Below are positions 37,734 to 46,868 of a DNA stretch of 64,000 nucleotides, in pieces (position 1 is the stretch's first letter; each line of letters begins with the position of its first letter). The DNA is from Luteimonas sp. ANT-B3E (lineage in GTDB: Bacteria > Pseudomonadota > Gammaproteobacteria > Xanthomonadales > Xanthomonadaceae). The stretch spans positions 40,297 to 104,296 of the forward strand of contig LXQJ01000012.1 of the NCBI GenBank assembly GCA_001683895.1. Reading direction: 5' to 3'. Under the pieces are notes generated by a model that ran no database searches, was not told the DNA's origin, and was given only the letters and a program-made list of their open reading frames with translations. The position numbers and the translations under genes were made by a program.

Positions 37734-38279
37734 ATGCTGATCGCGTGCAACAAGCCGTTCGGCATGCTCTGCCAGTTCACCGACCGCACCCTACCTGCAC
37801 GGCCCACGCTGGCCGCACTCGGCCTGCCCGCGGCCGTCTACCCGGCAGGCCGGCTGGACCACGACAGCGAAGGGCTGTTGCTGCTCACCGACGACGGTGC
37901 GCTGGCGCATCGGCTGACCGATCCCCGCCACAAGCAGCCCAAGACCTACGTGGTGCAGGTGGAAGGCGCGCCGACCGCAGCGCAGGTCGACGCATTAAGC
38001 GCGGGCGTCGTGCTGCGCGACGGCCCGACACGTCCGGCCGGGGTACGGCTGCTGTCAGCACCTCCGGCACTGTGGCCACGCGATCCGCCGGTGCGCGTGC
38101 GGCTGACGATTCCCGACGCCTGGCTTGAGCTCACGATTTGCGAGGGCCGCAACCGGCAGGTACGGCGCATGACCGCAGCCGTCGGGCTGCCGACGCTTCG
38201 TCTCGTGCGGGTTGCGATCGCCGGCCATCGGCTCGACGCGCTGGCATCTGGCGCCTGGCGACAGATCGTCAAGGACTGA
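37734..38279 (+). CDS. rluE: 23S rRNA pseudouridine synthase RluE
   Basis: A 181-residue RsuA-type pseudouridine synthase without an S4 domain. The catalytic-Asp motif is AGRLDHDSEGLLLLTDDG; CNKPFGMLCQFTDR and ICEGRNRQVRRMTAAVG are typical of the RluE branch, which modifies U2457 of 23S rRNA in E. coli numbering. It is followed by a 148-nt gap and a signalling gene on the same strand. Confidence 0.92.
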   Translation: MLIACNKPFGMLCQFTDRTLPARPTLAALGLPAAVYPAGRLDHDSEGLLLLTDDGALAHRLTDPRHKQPKTYVVQVEGAPTAAQVDALSAGVVLRDGPTRPAGVRLLSAPPALWPRDPPVRVRLTIPDAWLELTICEGRNRQVRRMTAAVGLPTLRLVRVAIAGHRLDALASGAWRQIVKD

Positions 38280-38427
38280 ACCATTCATCGAAGATGTGGC
38301 GATAGGTCCTCCGTCGCGTTTTGCGGCAGCGGCGCAATGGGTCTTTCTGCTAACGTGCGACGGCGCAGGGATACCGTATTCAGTTTGGTGTCGCCCGCGT
38401 CACAAGTCCAAGGATCCCCCTCAGTCC

Positions 38428-39534
38428 ATGACCGCAGCCACACCGGCCTCGGGCCGCATCCTGGTCGTCGACGACCAGCTGGCCAACCTCCGCGTTGTCA
38501 GCGCGCTGCTGGCGCGCCACGGCTATGCCGTGGTCACCGCCAAGGACGGCGAGGAAGCGCTGCAGATGGCGTTGGCGCAGGTGCCCGACCTGATGCTGCT
38601 GGACATGATGATGCCGGGCATGGACGGCTTCGGCCTGCTGGCCGAGGTCAAGCAGCGACCGGAGCTGCTGCGCCTGCCGGTGGTGTTCCTGACCGCCGCG
38701 CACGACCGCGAGCTGCTGCTGCGCGCGTTCGACGCCGGCGCCGTGGACTACGTCACCAAGCCGTTCATGCCGGAGGAGCTGCTGGCGCGCGTCAACGCCC
38801 ACGTCGGCCTGAAGCTGGCGCGCGACCGGCTGGAGCGCGTGGCCCGCGAGCGCCAGGAGCTCGTCAACCTGGTGGCGCACGACCTCAAGAACCCGCTGAC
38901 CAGCGTGCTCTTCGCCAGCGACATCCTGCTCAGTGGCGGCGTGCGCAGCGAGCGCGTGCCGCGCTACATGCAGATGATCCAGGACAGCGCGCAGGACGCG
39001 CTGGGCTACATCAAGTGCTACCTCGAGACCCAGGCCGACACCGCTGCGCACGGCCGCGCCAACCGCGCAGCGTCGGTCGCGCTGCGCGAGGTGGTGGACT
39101 GGATCACCGGGCGCTATGCGCTGCAGCTGGAGGGCCGCGGCTGCCAGCTGCTGCTGGCGGGCAACGCCGAAGGCGTGGTGGCGATGGATGGCCTGGTGCT
39201 GCGCCAGGTGGCCGAGAACCTCATCAGCAACGCGATGAAGTACGCGCCCGGCAGCGACGTCGAACTCGCCACCTGCGGCAGCGCGCCGGGGTTCTGGCAG
39301 CTGCTGGTCGAAGACCGCGGGCCGGGCATCCCGAAGGCGAAGCAGCGCGAACTGTTCAAGCCGTTCGTGCGCTTGACCGATGTCGATCCCACCGCCGGCG
39401 GTACGTCGTCGGGACTGGGCCTGTCGCTGGCCAAGCAGATCGTCGCGCAGGCCGGCGGCCAGCTCTGGTACGAGGACCGCGAAGGCGGCGGCGCGCGCTT
39501 CATCATCGAACTGCCGGAGACCGCCAGCGCCTGA
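38428..39534 (+). CDS. Receiver-histidine kinase signalling protein
   Basis: A 368-residue cytoplasmic protein with an N-terminal response-regulator receiver (ILVVDDQLANLR, phospho-Asp in DLMLLDMMMPG, Lys in YVTKPFMPEEL), a short coiled region (RDRLERVARERQELVNL), an H-box (LVAHDLKNPLTS) and a C-terminal ATPase domain (ENLISNAMKYAPG, EDRGPGIPKA, SSGLGLSLAKQIV). No transmembrane or sensory PAS domain, so it likely takes its input from an upstream kinase and passes phosphate on or off to another partner. This receiver-first layout is common in Xanthomonadaceae. ATG at 38428 is preferred to the 72-residue extension. No response regulator gene is adjacent. Confidence 0.9.
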   Translation: MTAATPASGRILVVDDQLANLRVVSALLARHGYAVVTAKDGEEALQMALAQVPDLMLLDMMMPGMDGFGLLAEVKQRPELLRLPVVFLTAAHDRELLLRAFDAGAVDYVTKPFMPEELLARVNAHVGLKLARDRLERVARERQELVNLVAHDLKNPLTSVLFASDILLSGGVRSERVPRYMQMIQDSAQDALGYIKCYLETQADTAAHGRANRAASVALREVVDWITGRYALQLEGRGCQLLLAGNAEGVVAMDGLVLRQVAENLISNAMKYAPGSDVELATCGSAPGFWQLLVEDRGPGIPKAKQRELFKPFVRLTDVDPTAGGTSSGLGLSLAKQIVAQAGGQLWYEDREGGGARFIIELPETASA

Positions 39535-39559
39535 GCGCATTGGCGGGTCATGGCGACGC

Positions 39560-39593
39560 CGGGTGGGCGCACGCTTCGGGTGGGCGCACGCTT
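39560..39593. repeat. 17-bp tandem repeat (two copies)
   Basis: CGGGTGGGCGCACGCTT occurs twice head-to-tail, just after the histidine-kinase stop codon. Confidence 0.85.
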
Positions 39594-39636
39594 GGGGAAT
39601 TCGCGCGAGGGGAATACACGCGGGGCCCTGACACGA

Positions 39637-39661
39637 TGACGCCGGCACGGGGCCGGCGTCA
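39637..39661. terminator. Hairpin between convergent genes
   Basis: TGACGCCGGC-ACGGG-GCCGGCGTCA is a perfect 10-bp stem with a 5-nt loop in the gap between the kinase gene (plus) and the small protein gene (minus). It probably slows or stops transcription from both sides; no T-tract is seen. Confidence 0.5.
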
Positions 39662-39707
39662 CCGATGGGCGCTCAACGGGGTCCGTCGCGCTGGCGCAGG
39701 CGGGGCC

Positions 39708-40064
39708 TTAGTCGGCGCTGCGGCTTGTCGCAGTCTTCTTCGCGGCACGCTTGCGCGGCGCCGCGCGCTTTGCCTCGATCCGCGTCGCGCGGCCGTCGAT
39801 GACGCCCTGCTCGGATTTTTTCTGCTGCCGCCGTGCGGCGAACCACAGCAGGCCAGCGCCCGCGGCGGCGGCCAGCGCCATCGCCGGGTTACGGCGGATC
39901 AGCGCGCCCGCGACGCGCGTGCCGGTACGGGCCATGCCCAAGGCAGCCCCGGTCTGCAGCAGCTTGCCGGCGCTGTCGGGCAGCGAATGCCGGAGGCTGC
40001 CGCCAACCTGCGAGGCCAGCGCGATCGCCTTGTCGGTCAGGGAGTCGGACTTGAAGATGGACAT
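39708..40064 (-). CDS. Small membrane-linked protein of unknown function
   Basis: A 118-residue protein starting at MSIFKSDSLTDKAIALASQ; its ATG is preceded by GAGGAAACCCC, a strong ribosome-binding site, so the 27-residue upstream extension in the ORF track is rejected. It has an amphipathic N-terminal helix, one hydrophobic segment (PAMALAAAAGAGLLWFAA) flanked by Arg/Gln, and a very basic tail (KRAAPRKRAAKKTATSR). The layout resembles small inner-membrane proteins of the YqjD/DUF883 style, which have a ribosome-binding or membrane-associated role, but no firm match is claimed. Confidence 0.65.
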   Translation of the reverse strand: MSIFKSDSLTDKAIALASQVGGSLRHSLPDSAGKLLQTGAALGMARTGTRVAGALIRRNPAMALAAAAGAGLLWFAARRQQKKSEQGVIDGRATRIEAKRAAPRKRAAKKTATSRSAD

Positions 40065-40191
40065 GGGGTTTCCTCGTCGAAGTGATGGCGGCCACATGGC
40101 CGGCCGGGCAGGGAGCCGGCGTACGGGGGCGGAGTCTCCCGCCACCGACGTCAGTCCAGCGTGAGCGGCGTCGGCAGGCTGAACGTTCCGC

Positions 40192-42741
40192 TCAGGGACG
40201 CGGCTTGGCGCGGTGCGTCGCCTGTGCGTGCCACGGGTCCTGCGGCCACGGGTGTTTCGGGTAGCGCCCCTGCATCTCGCGGCGGACTTCTGGATAGGTG
40301 CGCTCCCAGAAGCCGCGCAGGTCGCGCGTGACCTGCAGCGGCCGGCCCGCGGGCGACAGCAGGTGCAGGGTGAGCGTCACCGCACCATTGGCGATGCGGG
40401 GCGTCTCGGCCAGGCCGAACAGTTCCTGCAGCTTGACCGCAAGCACCGGCGCCAGCGGCGCGCCGTCGTCGTCGATGCCGTAGGTGATCGCCCGTTCCTG
40501 CCCCGAGGGAACGCGGATGCGCGCTGGCGCCAGCGCCTCCAGCGGCCCGCGCAGTGCACGGTCGAGCCGCGCGTGCAGCGCAGCCGAGAGTCCATCGGGC
40601 GACAGTGCGTCGAGCCGCGTGCGGCCGGCGAACGCGGGCGCCAGCCACTGCGCGGCGTCGGCCAGCAGGGCGTCGTCGGACAGGTCCGGCAGCCCCAGCG
40701 CCGGCTGCCACGCACGCACGCAGCGCACGCGCGCCCGCCACTGCTGCAGCGCGGGCGTCCACGGCAGCAGTGCCAAGCCGCCAGCGCGCACCGCGTCGGT
40801 CAGCGCGGCCGCGGCCGCGGCGGGATCCACGCGACCGCCGGCACGCGCTTCGATGACGATCCCGTCGAAGCGCTGCACGCGCTCGGCGACCAGCGCGCGG
40901 CGGTCGCCGTCCCAGCGCACCTCGTCGCGGTCGATGAAACGTTCGCCGAAGGCGTGGCGCAGCGCGGCGACGTCCACCGGCGCGCCGCGCAGCAGCAGCG
41001 CGTCGCGCGACTCGTGGCGCAGCTCCACCGCGACCAGCCACGGCTCGCCGACCAGCGCGCTGTCGTCGAACAACCGCGCCATGCGTCCGTTGGCGAGCTG
41101 GTAGCGCAGGCGGTCGGTCGCATGCCGGTACGCGATGCGGTCCGGGAACGCGTGTGCCAGCAGTACGCCGAGCACGTGCGTCGACACGGCCGCCGGCGCT
41201 TCACCGGAGACGCCCAGCCGTCGTCGCCACTGCCGCGCCGCGGCGTCGATCGCGGCCAGCGCGCCGCGATGGGCATCCGCTGGCGCGCGACCAGCGCGGA
41301 ATGCCGCCAGCGCCTGCCAGCGCGCTGCGACCGCGTCGGACCTTCCCGCCCCCGCAGCGGCGCGCAGCGGATCGCGCGCCTCGATCAGCGCCGCGAGGTC
41401 ACAGGCGAGCGCACGCCCTGCCGGCGTGGTCGCGGCCAGCAGCATCGCCGCCAGCCGCGGGTGCGTCCCGAGCGCGAGCATGCTCCGCCCCAACGGCGTC
41501 GGCATGCCGTCGTCCTGCAGCGCGGCCAAGCGACGCAACAGGTCGCGCGCGGCGGCGAGCGCCCCGGGAGGTGGTGGATCCAGGAAGCGCACGGCGTCGC
41601 TGCCCCAGCCGGCCAGCTCAAGCGCCAACGCCGCCAGCTCGACCTGCGCGATTTCGGGCCGCCGCTGCGGCTCCAGCCGCTGCGACGCCGGCCACAGCCG
41701 GTACGCCCATCCGTCGGCGACGCGTCCGGCGCGGCCGGTGCGCTGGTCGGCGGAGGCCTGCGCGATGGCGACCACGTCGAGCCGCGAGAAGCCGCTGCCG
41801 GGATCGAACCGCGGCTCGCGTGCCAACCCGCTGTCGACGACCACGCGCACGCCGGACAGCGTCACGCTGCTCTCGGCGACATTGGTCGCCAGCACCACGC
41901 GCCGGCGGCCGTCGGCAGCCGGCGCCAGCAGCGCGGACTGCTGTGCCACGGGCAGGTCGCCGTGCAGCGCCAGCACGTCCACCGAATCCACGCCGTCGGC
42001 CGGCAGCGCGACGTCCAGTGCGCGCTGCATCCGGTCGATCTCGCGACGGCCGGGCAGGAACACCAGCACGTCGCCGGGATGCGCCGCCAGCGCGTCGACC
42101 ACCGCGCGTCGGCACTGCGCCTCCAGCGGCTCGTCGCGCCGCGCCGCCACGTGCGCCACCGCGACCGGATACGCGCGGCCCGGGCTGGACAGCTGCGGCG
42201 CGTCCAACCACGCCGCCAGCCGCGCGCCGTCCAGCGTCGCCGACATCAGCACGATGCGCAGCCCGGGCCGCATCGAAGCCTGCACGTCGAGCGCCAGCGC
42301 CAGCCCGAGGTCTGCCGCCAGGTGGCGCTCGTGGAACTCGTCGAACAGCAGCGCGCCGACCGCCTGGTCGCCGCCCTCGCCCAGCGTCGGGTCGTCCTGC
42401 AGCATCCGGGTCAGGATGCCCTCGGTGACGACCAGGATCCGCGTGCGCGGACCGACGCGCGATTCGAAGCGGATGCGGTAGCCGACCGTGTCGCCTGGCG
42501 CCTCGCCGAGCTGCCGCGCCATGAACGCCGCCGCCGCGCGCGCGGCCACCCGCCGCGGCTCCAGCATCACGATGCGCTGCCCCGCGAGCCACGGCGCGTC
42601 CAGCAACGCCAGCGGCACCTGCGTGGTCTTGCCGGCACCCGGCGGCGCTTCCAGCACCAGCCGCGGATGCGCGGCCAGGCTGTCGCGCACCGCGGGCAGC
42701 AGCACATCGATCGGGAACGTCGTCGGCGGAGCGCGTGACAT
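40192..42741 (-). CDS. hrpB: ATP-dependent RNA helicase HrpB
   Basis: HrpB is a DExH-type helicase of the DEAH/RHA group found in most proteobacteria; its RNA target is not established. The 849-residue product starts at MSRAPPTTFPIDVLL (the ORF track adds 250 residues from a shadow of the divergent tatD). Motifs in order: Walker A APPGAGKTTQVP, DEFH in LFDEFHERH, SATLD, ATNVAESSVTLSGVRVVVD, and QRTGRAGR. The HrpB-specific C-terminus QVTRDLRGFWERTYPEVRRE ends with HPWPQDP. It is divergent from the TatD gene, 57 bp apart. Confidence 0.94.
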   Translation of the reverse strand: MSRAPPTTFPIDVLLPAVRDSLAAHPRLVLEAPPGAGKTTQVPLALLDAPWLAGQRIVMLEPRRVAARAAAAFMARQLGEAPGDTVGYRIRFESRVGPRTRILVVTEGILTRMLQDDPTLGEGGDQAVGALLFDEFHERHLAADLGLALALDVQASMRPGLRIVLMSATLDGARLAAWLDAPQLSSPGRAYPVAVAHVAARRDEPLEAQCRRAVVDALAAHPGDVLVFLPGRREIDRMQRALDVALPADGVDSVDVLALHGDLPVAQQSALLAPAADGRRRVVLATNVAESSVTLSGVRVVVDSGLAREPRFDPGSGFSRLDVVAIAQASADQRTGRAGRVADGWAYRLWPASQRLEPQRRPEIAQVELAALALELAGWGSDAVRFLDPPPPGALAAARDLLRRLAALQDDGMPTPLGRSMLALGTHPRLAAMLLAATTPAGRALACDLAALIEARDPLRAAAGAGRSDAVAARWQALAAFRAGRAPADAHRGALAAIDAAARQWRRRLGVSGEAPAAVSTHVLGVLLAHAFPDRIAYRHATDRLRYQLANGRMARLFDDSALVGEPWLVAVELRHESRDALLLRGAPVDVAALRHAFGERFIDRDEVRWDGDRRALVAERVQRFDGIVIEARAGGRVDPAAAAAALTDAVRAGGLALLPWTPALQQWRARVRCVRAWQPALGLPDLSDDALLADAAQWLAPAFAGRTRLDALSPDGLSAALHARLDRALRGPLEALAPARIRVPSGQERAITYGIDDDGAPLAPVLAVKLQELFGLAETPRIANGAVTLTLHLLSPAGRPLQVTRDLRGFWERTYPEVRREMQGRYPKHPWPQDPWHAQATHRAKPRP

Positions 42742-42798
42742 CGCGGCAGGATAGGGCTGCTGCGGTGGCGCGTCGAAACGCGTTGCTAGACTCCAACG

Positions 42799-43617
42799 AT
42801 GGATCTCATCGACATCGGCGCGAACCTCACCCACGACAGTTTCGAGGCCGATCGCGACGCCGTGCTGCAGCGCGCGCAAGATGCGGGCGTATCGCGCATC
42901 GTGGTGACTGGCGCCAGCCGTGAGGACTCGCCGAAGGCGCTCGCGCTGGCGCTGGCCCACCCGGGCGTGCTCTACGCCACCGCGGGCGTGCATCCGCACC
43001 ACGCCCTGGAATACACCGAGGAATGCGACGCCGAGCTGCGGGCACTGGCGGCGCACCCGGAGGTGGTCGCGATCGGCGAAGCCGGGCTGGACTACTACCG
43101 CGACCTCGCGCCACGGCCGGCGCAGCGACGCGCGTTTTCGCGCCAGCTGCAGATCGCGGCCGACACCGGCAAGCCGCTGTTCCTGCACCAGCGCGACGCC
43201 CACGACGACTTCGTCGCGGTGATGAAGGATTTCGACGGCCAACTGGGGCCGGCGGTGGTGCACTGCTTCACGGGTGACCGGCGGGCGCTGTTCGCCTGCC
43301 TCGACCGCGACTGGCACATCGGCATCACCGGCTGGCTGTGCGACGAGCGCCGAGGCGCGCACCTGCGCGAGCTGGTGCCGCACATCCCCGCCAACCGGCT
43401 GATGGTCGAAACCGACGCGCCCTACCTGCTCCCGCGCACGCTGTCGCCGATGCCGAAGGACCGCCGCAACGAGCCGGCGTTCCTGCCGCACATCGTCGCC
43501 GAGCTGGCGCGCGATCGCGGCGAGGAAGTGGCGCTGACCGCGGGTGCGGCGACGGCCACCGCGCGCGCCTTCTTCGGCCTGTCAGCGGAACCCAGGCACC
43601 TAGCGTCGATCCCCTGA
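42799..43617 (+). CDS. TatD-family metal-dependent DNase
   Basis: A 272-residue TIM-barrel hydrolase of the TatD group, which has 3'-5' exonuclease activity and is tied to DNA quality control. Metal-site motifs: DIGANLTHDSFEADR, ATAGVHPHHALEY, AIGEAGLDYYRDL, LFLHQRDAHDDF, VVHCFTGDRRAL and ETDAPYLLPRTL. The N-terminal DIGANLTH pattern is that of TatD rather than YcfH/YjjV. It is divergent from hrpB; downstream, 169 nt hold nothing recognisable before the next (convergent) gene. Confidence 0.9.
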   Translation: MDLIDIGANLTHDSFEADRDAVLQRAQDAGVSRIVVTGASREDSPKALALALAHPGVLYATAGVHPHHALEYTEECDAELRALAAHPEVVAIGEAGLDYYRDLAPRPAQRRAFSRQLQIAADTGKPLFLHQRDAHDDFVAVMKDFDGQLGPAVVHCFTGDRRALFACLDRDWHIGITGWLCDERRGAHLRELVPHIPANRLMVETDAPYLLPRTLSPMPKDRRNEPAFLPHIVAELARDRGEEVALTAGAATATARAFFGLSAEPRHLASIP

Positions 43618-43786
43618 TCGACGAGGTCCACGACTACGACGGCAGCACGGCGCCCGGACAGGCGTTGATTCGACGCTGCATCGCCAGAACCATCGACGTC
43701 GTGGTGCCGCTACGGGCGACAGGGCCCGCGGGAACGCGCCTGACCCGGGCTCGCACGCGTAGAGGGGAATGGCCGGAGGTCATGCC

Positions 43787-44188
43787 TCAGCTTCCTTGCA
43801 TGCGGCCGGCCTGGGCACAGGCACGTTCGCGGTCTGCCGCACTTGCACCCGCCATCTTCGTTTTGCCCTCGGCGTACCCCGCATCGAACGCTGCATCGAA
43901 TGCCGGACCCGGCATGCCCGACTGACCCGACAACATGCGTTGCGCTTCCTTCATATCGCCAAGCTGGGCAGCGCTGTAATCGCCGCAAACCTCTGCGAGG
44001 GCCAGTATCCCACCGCCAAAGTGCGCCATCTGGGCAGCCACCGGGGCGACGGGGACCACCTGCGATGCGACGGCGGGTTCAGCGGCAGCCGGGGCGGTCG
44101 CCGCGTCATTGCTGCACGCCGTCGCTGCAACGACCATGGCCAGCGCCAGGATCAGCTGCCCACGACACGATCTCTGCGAGGTTGCCAT
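43787..44188 (-). CDS. Small lipoprotein of unknown function
   Basis: A 133-residue protein starting at MATSQRSCRGQLILALAMVV with lipobox ATAC. The mature region has an Ala/Pro linker, then a helical domain (AQMAHFGGGILALAEVCGDY, AAFDAGYAEGKTKMAGASAAD, RERACAQAGRM) with two conserved-looking cysteines placed as if to form a disulfide. The pattern (EVCGD...ERACAQA) resembles small Xanthomonadaceae lipoproteins without assigned function. The 35-residue extension in the track is rejected. Confidence 0.65.
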   Translation of the reverse strand: MATSQRSCRGQLILALAMVVAATACSNDAATAPAAAEPAVASQVVPVAPVAAQMAHFGGGILALAEVCGDYSAAQLGDMKEAQRMLSGQSGMPGPAFDAAFDAGYAEGKTKMAGASAADRERACAQAGRMQGS

Positions 44189-44373
44189 GGACTCAACTCC
44201 TGTCAGTGGGGAGACGCCGCGGATGTTGACCGGGCGAGCCGGACCTCCGCACTTTGACATCGCCGTACCTGCGGCGCTGGCCAAGCTGTGCATGCGTTCC
44301 GGGTGATGGACCTGTTTCCTGCTTCACGGCAACGGGGGCATGTGCAGAAGTACGCCGCCGTAGCTGCGACTGC

Positions 44374-45930
44374 TCAGAGCCTCACCAGCTCGACGCGACG
44401 GTTCAATGCCTTGCCTGCATCGGTTGCATTGTCCGCGACCGCCCTCTCGGCGCCATGGCCCGTCGCCCGCAGCCGGTCCGCCACGATTCCGGCCTCGACC
44501 AATGACGCCATGACGGATTGAGCCCGCGCTAGTGACAGCGCCTTGTTGCGGGCGGCGTCGCCGCTGGCATCGGTATGTCCGTCGATCGAGAGTCGCAGTG
44601 AGCGGTCGTCGCGCAGCAGCGCCACCACCTGGTCCAGCTGTGGCTGCGAGTCCGGCAGGATGTCGGCCTTGTCGACCGCGAAGTTGACCGCGATCGCGAC
44701 CCGACCGTCTTCGGCGATGCCCTGCTTCAGCGCATCCGCGGGCAGCAGCGCCGCGGTCTGCTGGAAGCCCTCGCGCTCGACGACGACCCAGCCCGCGATC
44801 AGCGGGTCGAGCCGCGCGTGGATCCAGACCTGGCGGCCGTCATCGAGATCGACGCGCCAGGTACTGCGGTCGTCCTCGTCCCAGCTGTACCCGGCAGCGT
44901 TCCCATACGGGCTCTTGCGCTCGAAGGAGATGCCCTCTGACGCCGCGACCGGAACAGGCCCGGCGTGCACCAGCGCGCCACCGGCCTCGGCCATCATTGC
45001 TTCGAGATGCCGTCGCACCTCGTGCATGGAGGTGGTGTCCTCTTCGGCATCGAAGGCGATCGCGTACGCCTTGCCTTCGACCTCCTCGAACGCCGCACCC
45101 GTCCAGAACGGGAACGCGTCGTAGTCGCGCCGCAGCGGCTGATCGCGCTGGTCGTAGCCGGCGGGCAGGATCAGGTACGGGAACTCGCCGGACCAGCGCG
45201 CGGTCGGCCGGAACGGCTGCTCGTCGACCGCTACCACCCCGGTGGAGCTGCCGTCATACGCCAGTTGGACCCAGACCGTGCGGTCGGCGCGGCGGATGAC
45301 GAAGACCGCCGTGGGTGTGGTGGCGTCGTAATTCACTGCGTCGATGTACCCGTGGCCGATCTCATCCTTCAGCGACCCGTAATAGACGTCGCGCTGCAGC
45401 GGCCCGTCGTAGACGCGGCGGCCGCCCGCCTGCTCCAGCACCGCCTCGAGATTGCGGCGCACCTCGAGAGGCGAATAGTCCTTGCCCGGCGCCGCGTCGC
45501 GGTCGATGCCGATCGCGGCCGACCAGCTCGGTCCCTCGACCCAGTGCACGCCGTGACCAAGCCGGAACGGGAAGCGCGCATAAGCCCGCGTGCGGGCTCT
45601 GTTGACGGCCCTATAACCGCGCGGCATGGAAAACACGGGAAGCGCGCCTAGTGCGCCTTGGGTGACCGGCACGCTGTCTGGATCGAACGCCACCTGCGGC
45701 ACCGGCGTGCCGTCGCGGTCAACCAGGGCCGCGCCAGCGACGCCGCCCGGCGTGACGCTGGCACGGGCCGTCGTCGCGTCGCCTCCGGCCGCGGCAACGT
45801 CGGCGGTCGCCGCGGGCGGAGCGGCGCCGGCATCGACTCTTGGCGCTGCTGGTCCGTCGGATGCACCGTTGCATGCCGACAGCGCAGTCAGCAGGACGAG
45901 GACAATCAAGGTGGAGCGGGCATGGCGCAT
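44374..45930 (-). CDS. OmpA-family lipoprotein with a duplicated N-terminal module
   Basis: A 518-residue outer-envelope lipoprotein: signal and lipobox (VLLTALSAC), an Ala/Thr linker, two tandem homologous modules of about 130 residues, then an OmpA/MotB peptidoglycan-binding domain (NFAVDKADILPDSQPQLDQV, LSIDGHTDASGDAARNKALSLARAQSV, GAERAVADNATDAGKALNRRVELV). The duplication is visible in FPFRLGHGVHWVEGPSW against FPFWTGAAFEEVEGKAY and EVRRNLEAVLEQAGGRRVY against EVRRHLEAMMAEAGGALVH. OmpA domains clamp the outer membrane to the cell wall; the modules may bind a further partner. Transcribed alone; 185 nt of nothing recognisable lies between it and the small lipoprotein gene. Confidence 0.85.
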   Translation of the reverse strand: MRHARSTLIVLVLLTALSACNGASDGPAAPRVDAGAAPPAATADVAAAGGDATTARASVTPGGVAGAALVDRDGTPVPQVAFDPDSVPVTQGALGALPVFSMPRGYRAVNRARTRAYARFPFRLGHGVHWVEGPSWSAAIGIDRDAAPGKDYSPLEVRRNLEAVLEQAGGRRVYDGPLQRDVYYGSLKDEIGHGYIDAVNYDATTPTAVFVIRRADRTVWVQLAYDGSSTGVVAVDEQPFRPTARWSGEFPYLILPAGYDQRDQPLRRDYDAFPFWTGAAFEEVEGKAYAIAFDAEEDTTSMHEVRRHLEAMMAEAGGALVHAGPVPVAASEGISFERKSPYGNAAGYSWDEDDRSTWRVDLDDGRQVWIHARLDPLIAGWVVVEREGFQQTAALLPADALKQGIAEDGRVAIAVNFAVDKADILPDSQPQLDQVVALLRDDRSLRLSIDGHTDASGDAARNKALSLARAQSVMASLVEAGIVADRLRATGHGAERAVADNATDAGKALNRRVELVRL

Positions 45931-46055
45931 GCGACGTCCTTATCGGCAGGCCCGGCGCCTATGCGCCGGACGGGAAGCGGGAATCTACACCGCCACCCGG
46001 CACCGTGCGCACAACACGCACACCGCCCACACCGCTGTTGCGCCCCCGGCCAGCA

Positions 46056-46868
46056 TCAGCTGCGCAGCCCCACCCCGCGGCGCAGCAGCCACAGCGCCAG
46101 CGCGGCCAGCGCCACCACGAACGTCAGCATCAGCGCGTACGCGATCCACACCGGCACGTCGCTGGTGCCCAGCAGGCCGTAGCGGAACGCGTTGACCATG
46201 TAGAACACCGGGTTGGCGTGGGTGGCGGCCTCGGCCCATGGCGGCAGCAGCTTGACCGAATAGAACACGCCGCCCAGGTAGGTGAGCGGGGTCAGGACGA
46301 AGATCGGCACGATGGCGACGTCGTCGAACTTCTTGGCATACACCGCGTTGACGAACCCGGCCAGCGAGAAGATCGTCGCGCCCAGCAGCACCGTGGTCAG
46401 CGTCACCAGCGGGTGCGGGATGCGCACGCTGGTGAACAGCATCGCGATGCACAGCACGATGATGCCGACCAGCAGGCCGCGCAGCACCGCGCCGGCGACG
46501 TAGCCACCCAGAATTACCCAGCTCGGCATCGGGCTGACCAGCAGCTCCTCGACGTGGCGCCCGAACTTGGCGCCGAAGAAACTCGACGAGATGTTGCCGT
46601 AACTGTTCTGGATGACGGCCATCATCACCAGGCCGGGCACGATGAACTCCATGTAGCTGAAGCCGTCCATGGTGCCGATGCGCGAGCCGATGAGGCCGCC
46701 GAAGATCAGGAAGTACAGCGTCATCGTGATCCCCGGCGGTACCAGCGTCTGGCCCCAGATGCGCAGGATGCGGACCACCTCGCGGCGCGCGATGGTGCGC
46801 AGTGCGGTCCAGTTGCGGCGGGTGTCGGAGATCGATGCGAGCTCGCGGACGGCGGGATCGGTGCTCAT
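46056..46868 (-). CDS. yadH: ABC transporter permease (YadH-type)
   Basis: A 270-residue ABC-2 type permease with six membrane segments; blocks FSYMEFIVPGLVMMAVIQNSY, GRHVEELLVSPMPSWVILGGY and PLTYLGGVFYSVKLLPPWA are those of the YadH/NodJ group. It forms an exporter with the ATPase encoded just upstream (4-nt ATGA overlap). YadGH-type exporters are widespread in gammaproteobacteria; the substrate is unknown. Confidence 0.9.
   Translation of the reverse strand: MSTDPAVRELASISDTRRNWTALRTIARREVVRILRIWGQTLVPPGITMTLYFLIFGGLIGSRIGTMDGFSYMEFIVPGLVMMAVIQNSYGNISSSFFGAKFGRHVEELLVSPMPSWVILGGYVAGAVLRGLLVGIIVLCIAMLFTSVRIPHPLVTLTTVLLGATIFSLAGFVNAVYAKKFDDVAIVPIFVLTPLTYLGGVFYSVKLLPPWAEAATHANPVFYMVNAFRYGLLGTSDVPVWIAYALMLTFVVALAALALWLLRRGVGLRS

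Noticed and set aside
40192-43491. 1099-residue minus-strand ORF including HrpB
   Set aside because: The first 250 residues are antisense to tatD and lack any HrpB homology; the real start is MSRAPPTTF at 42741.
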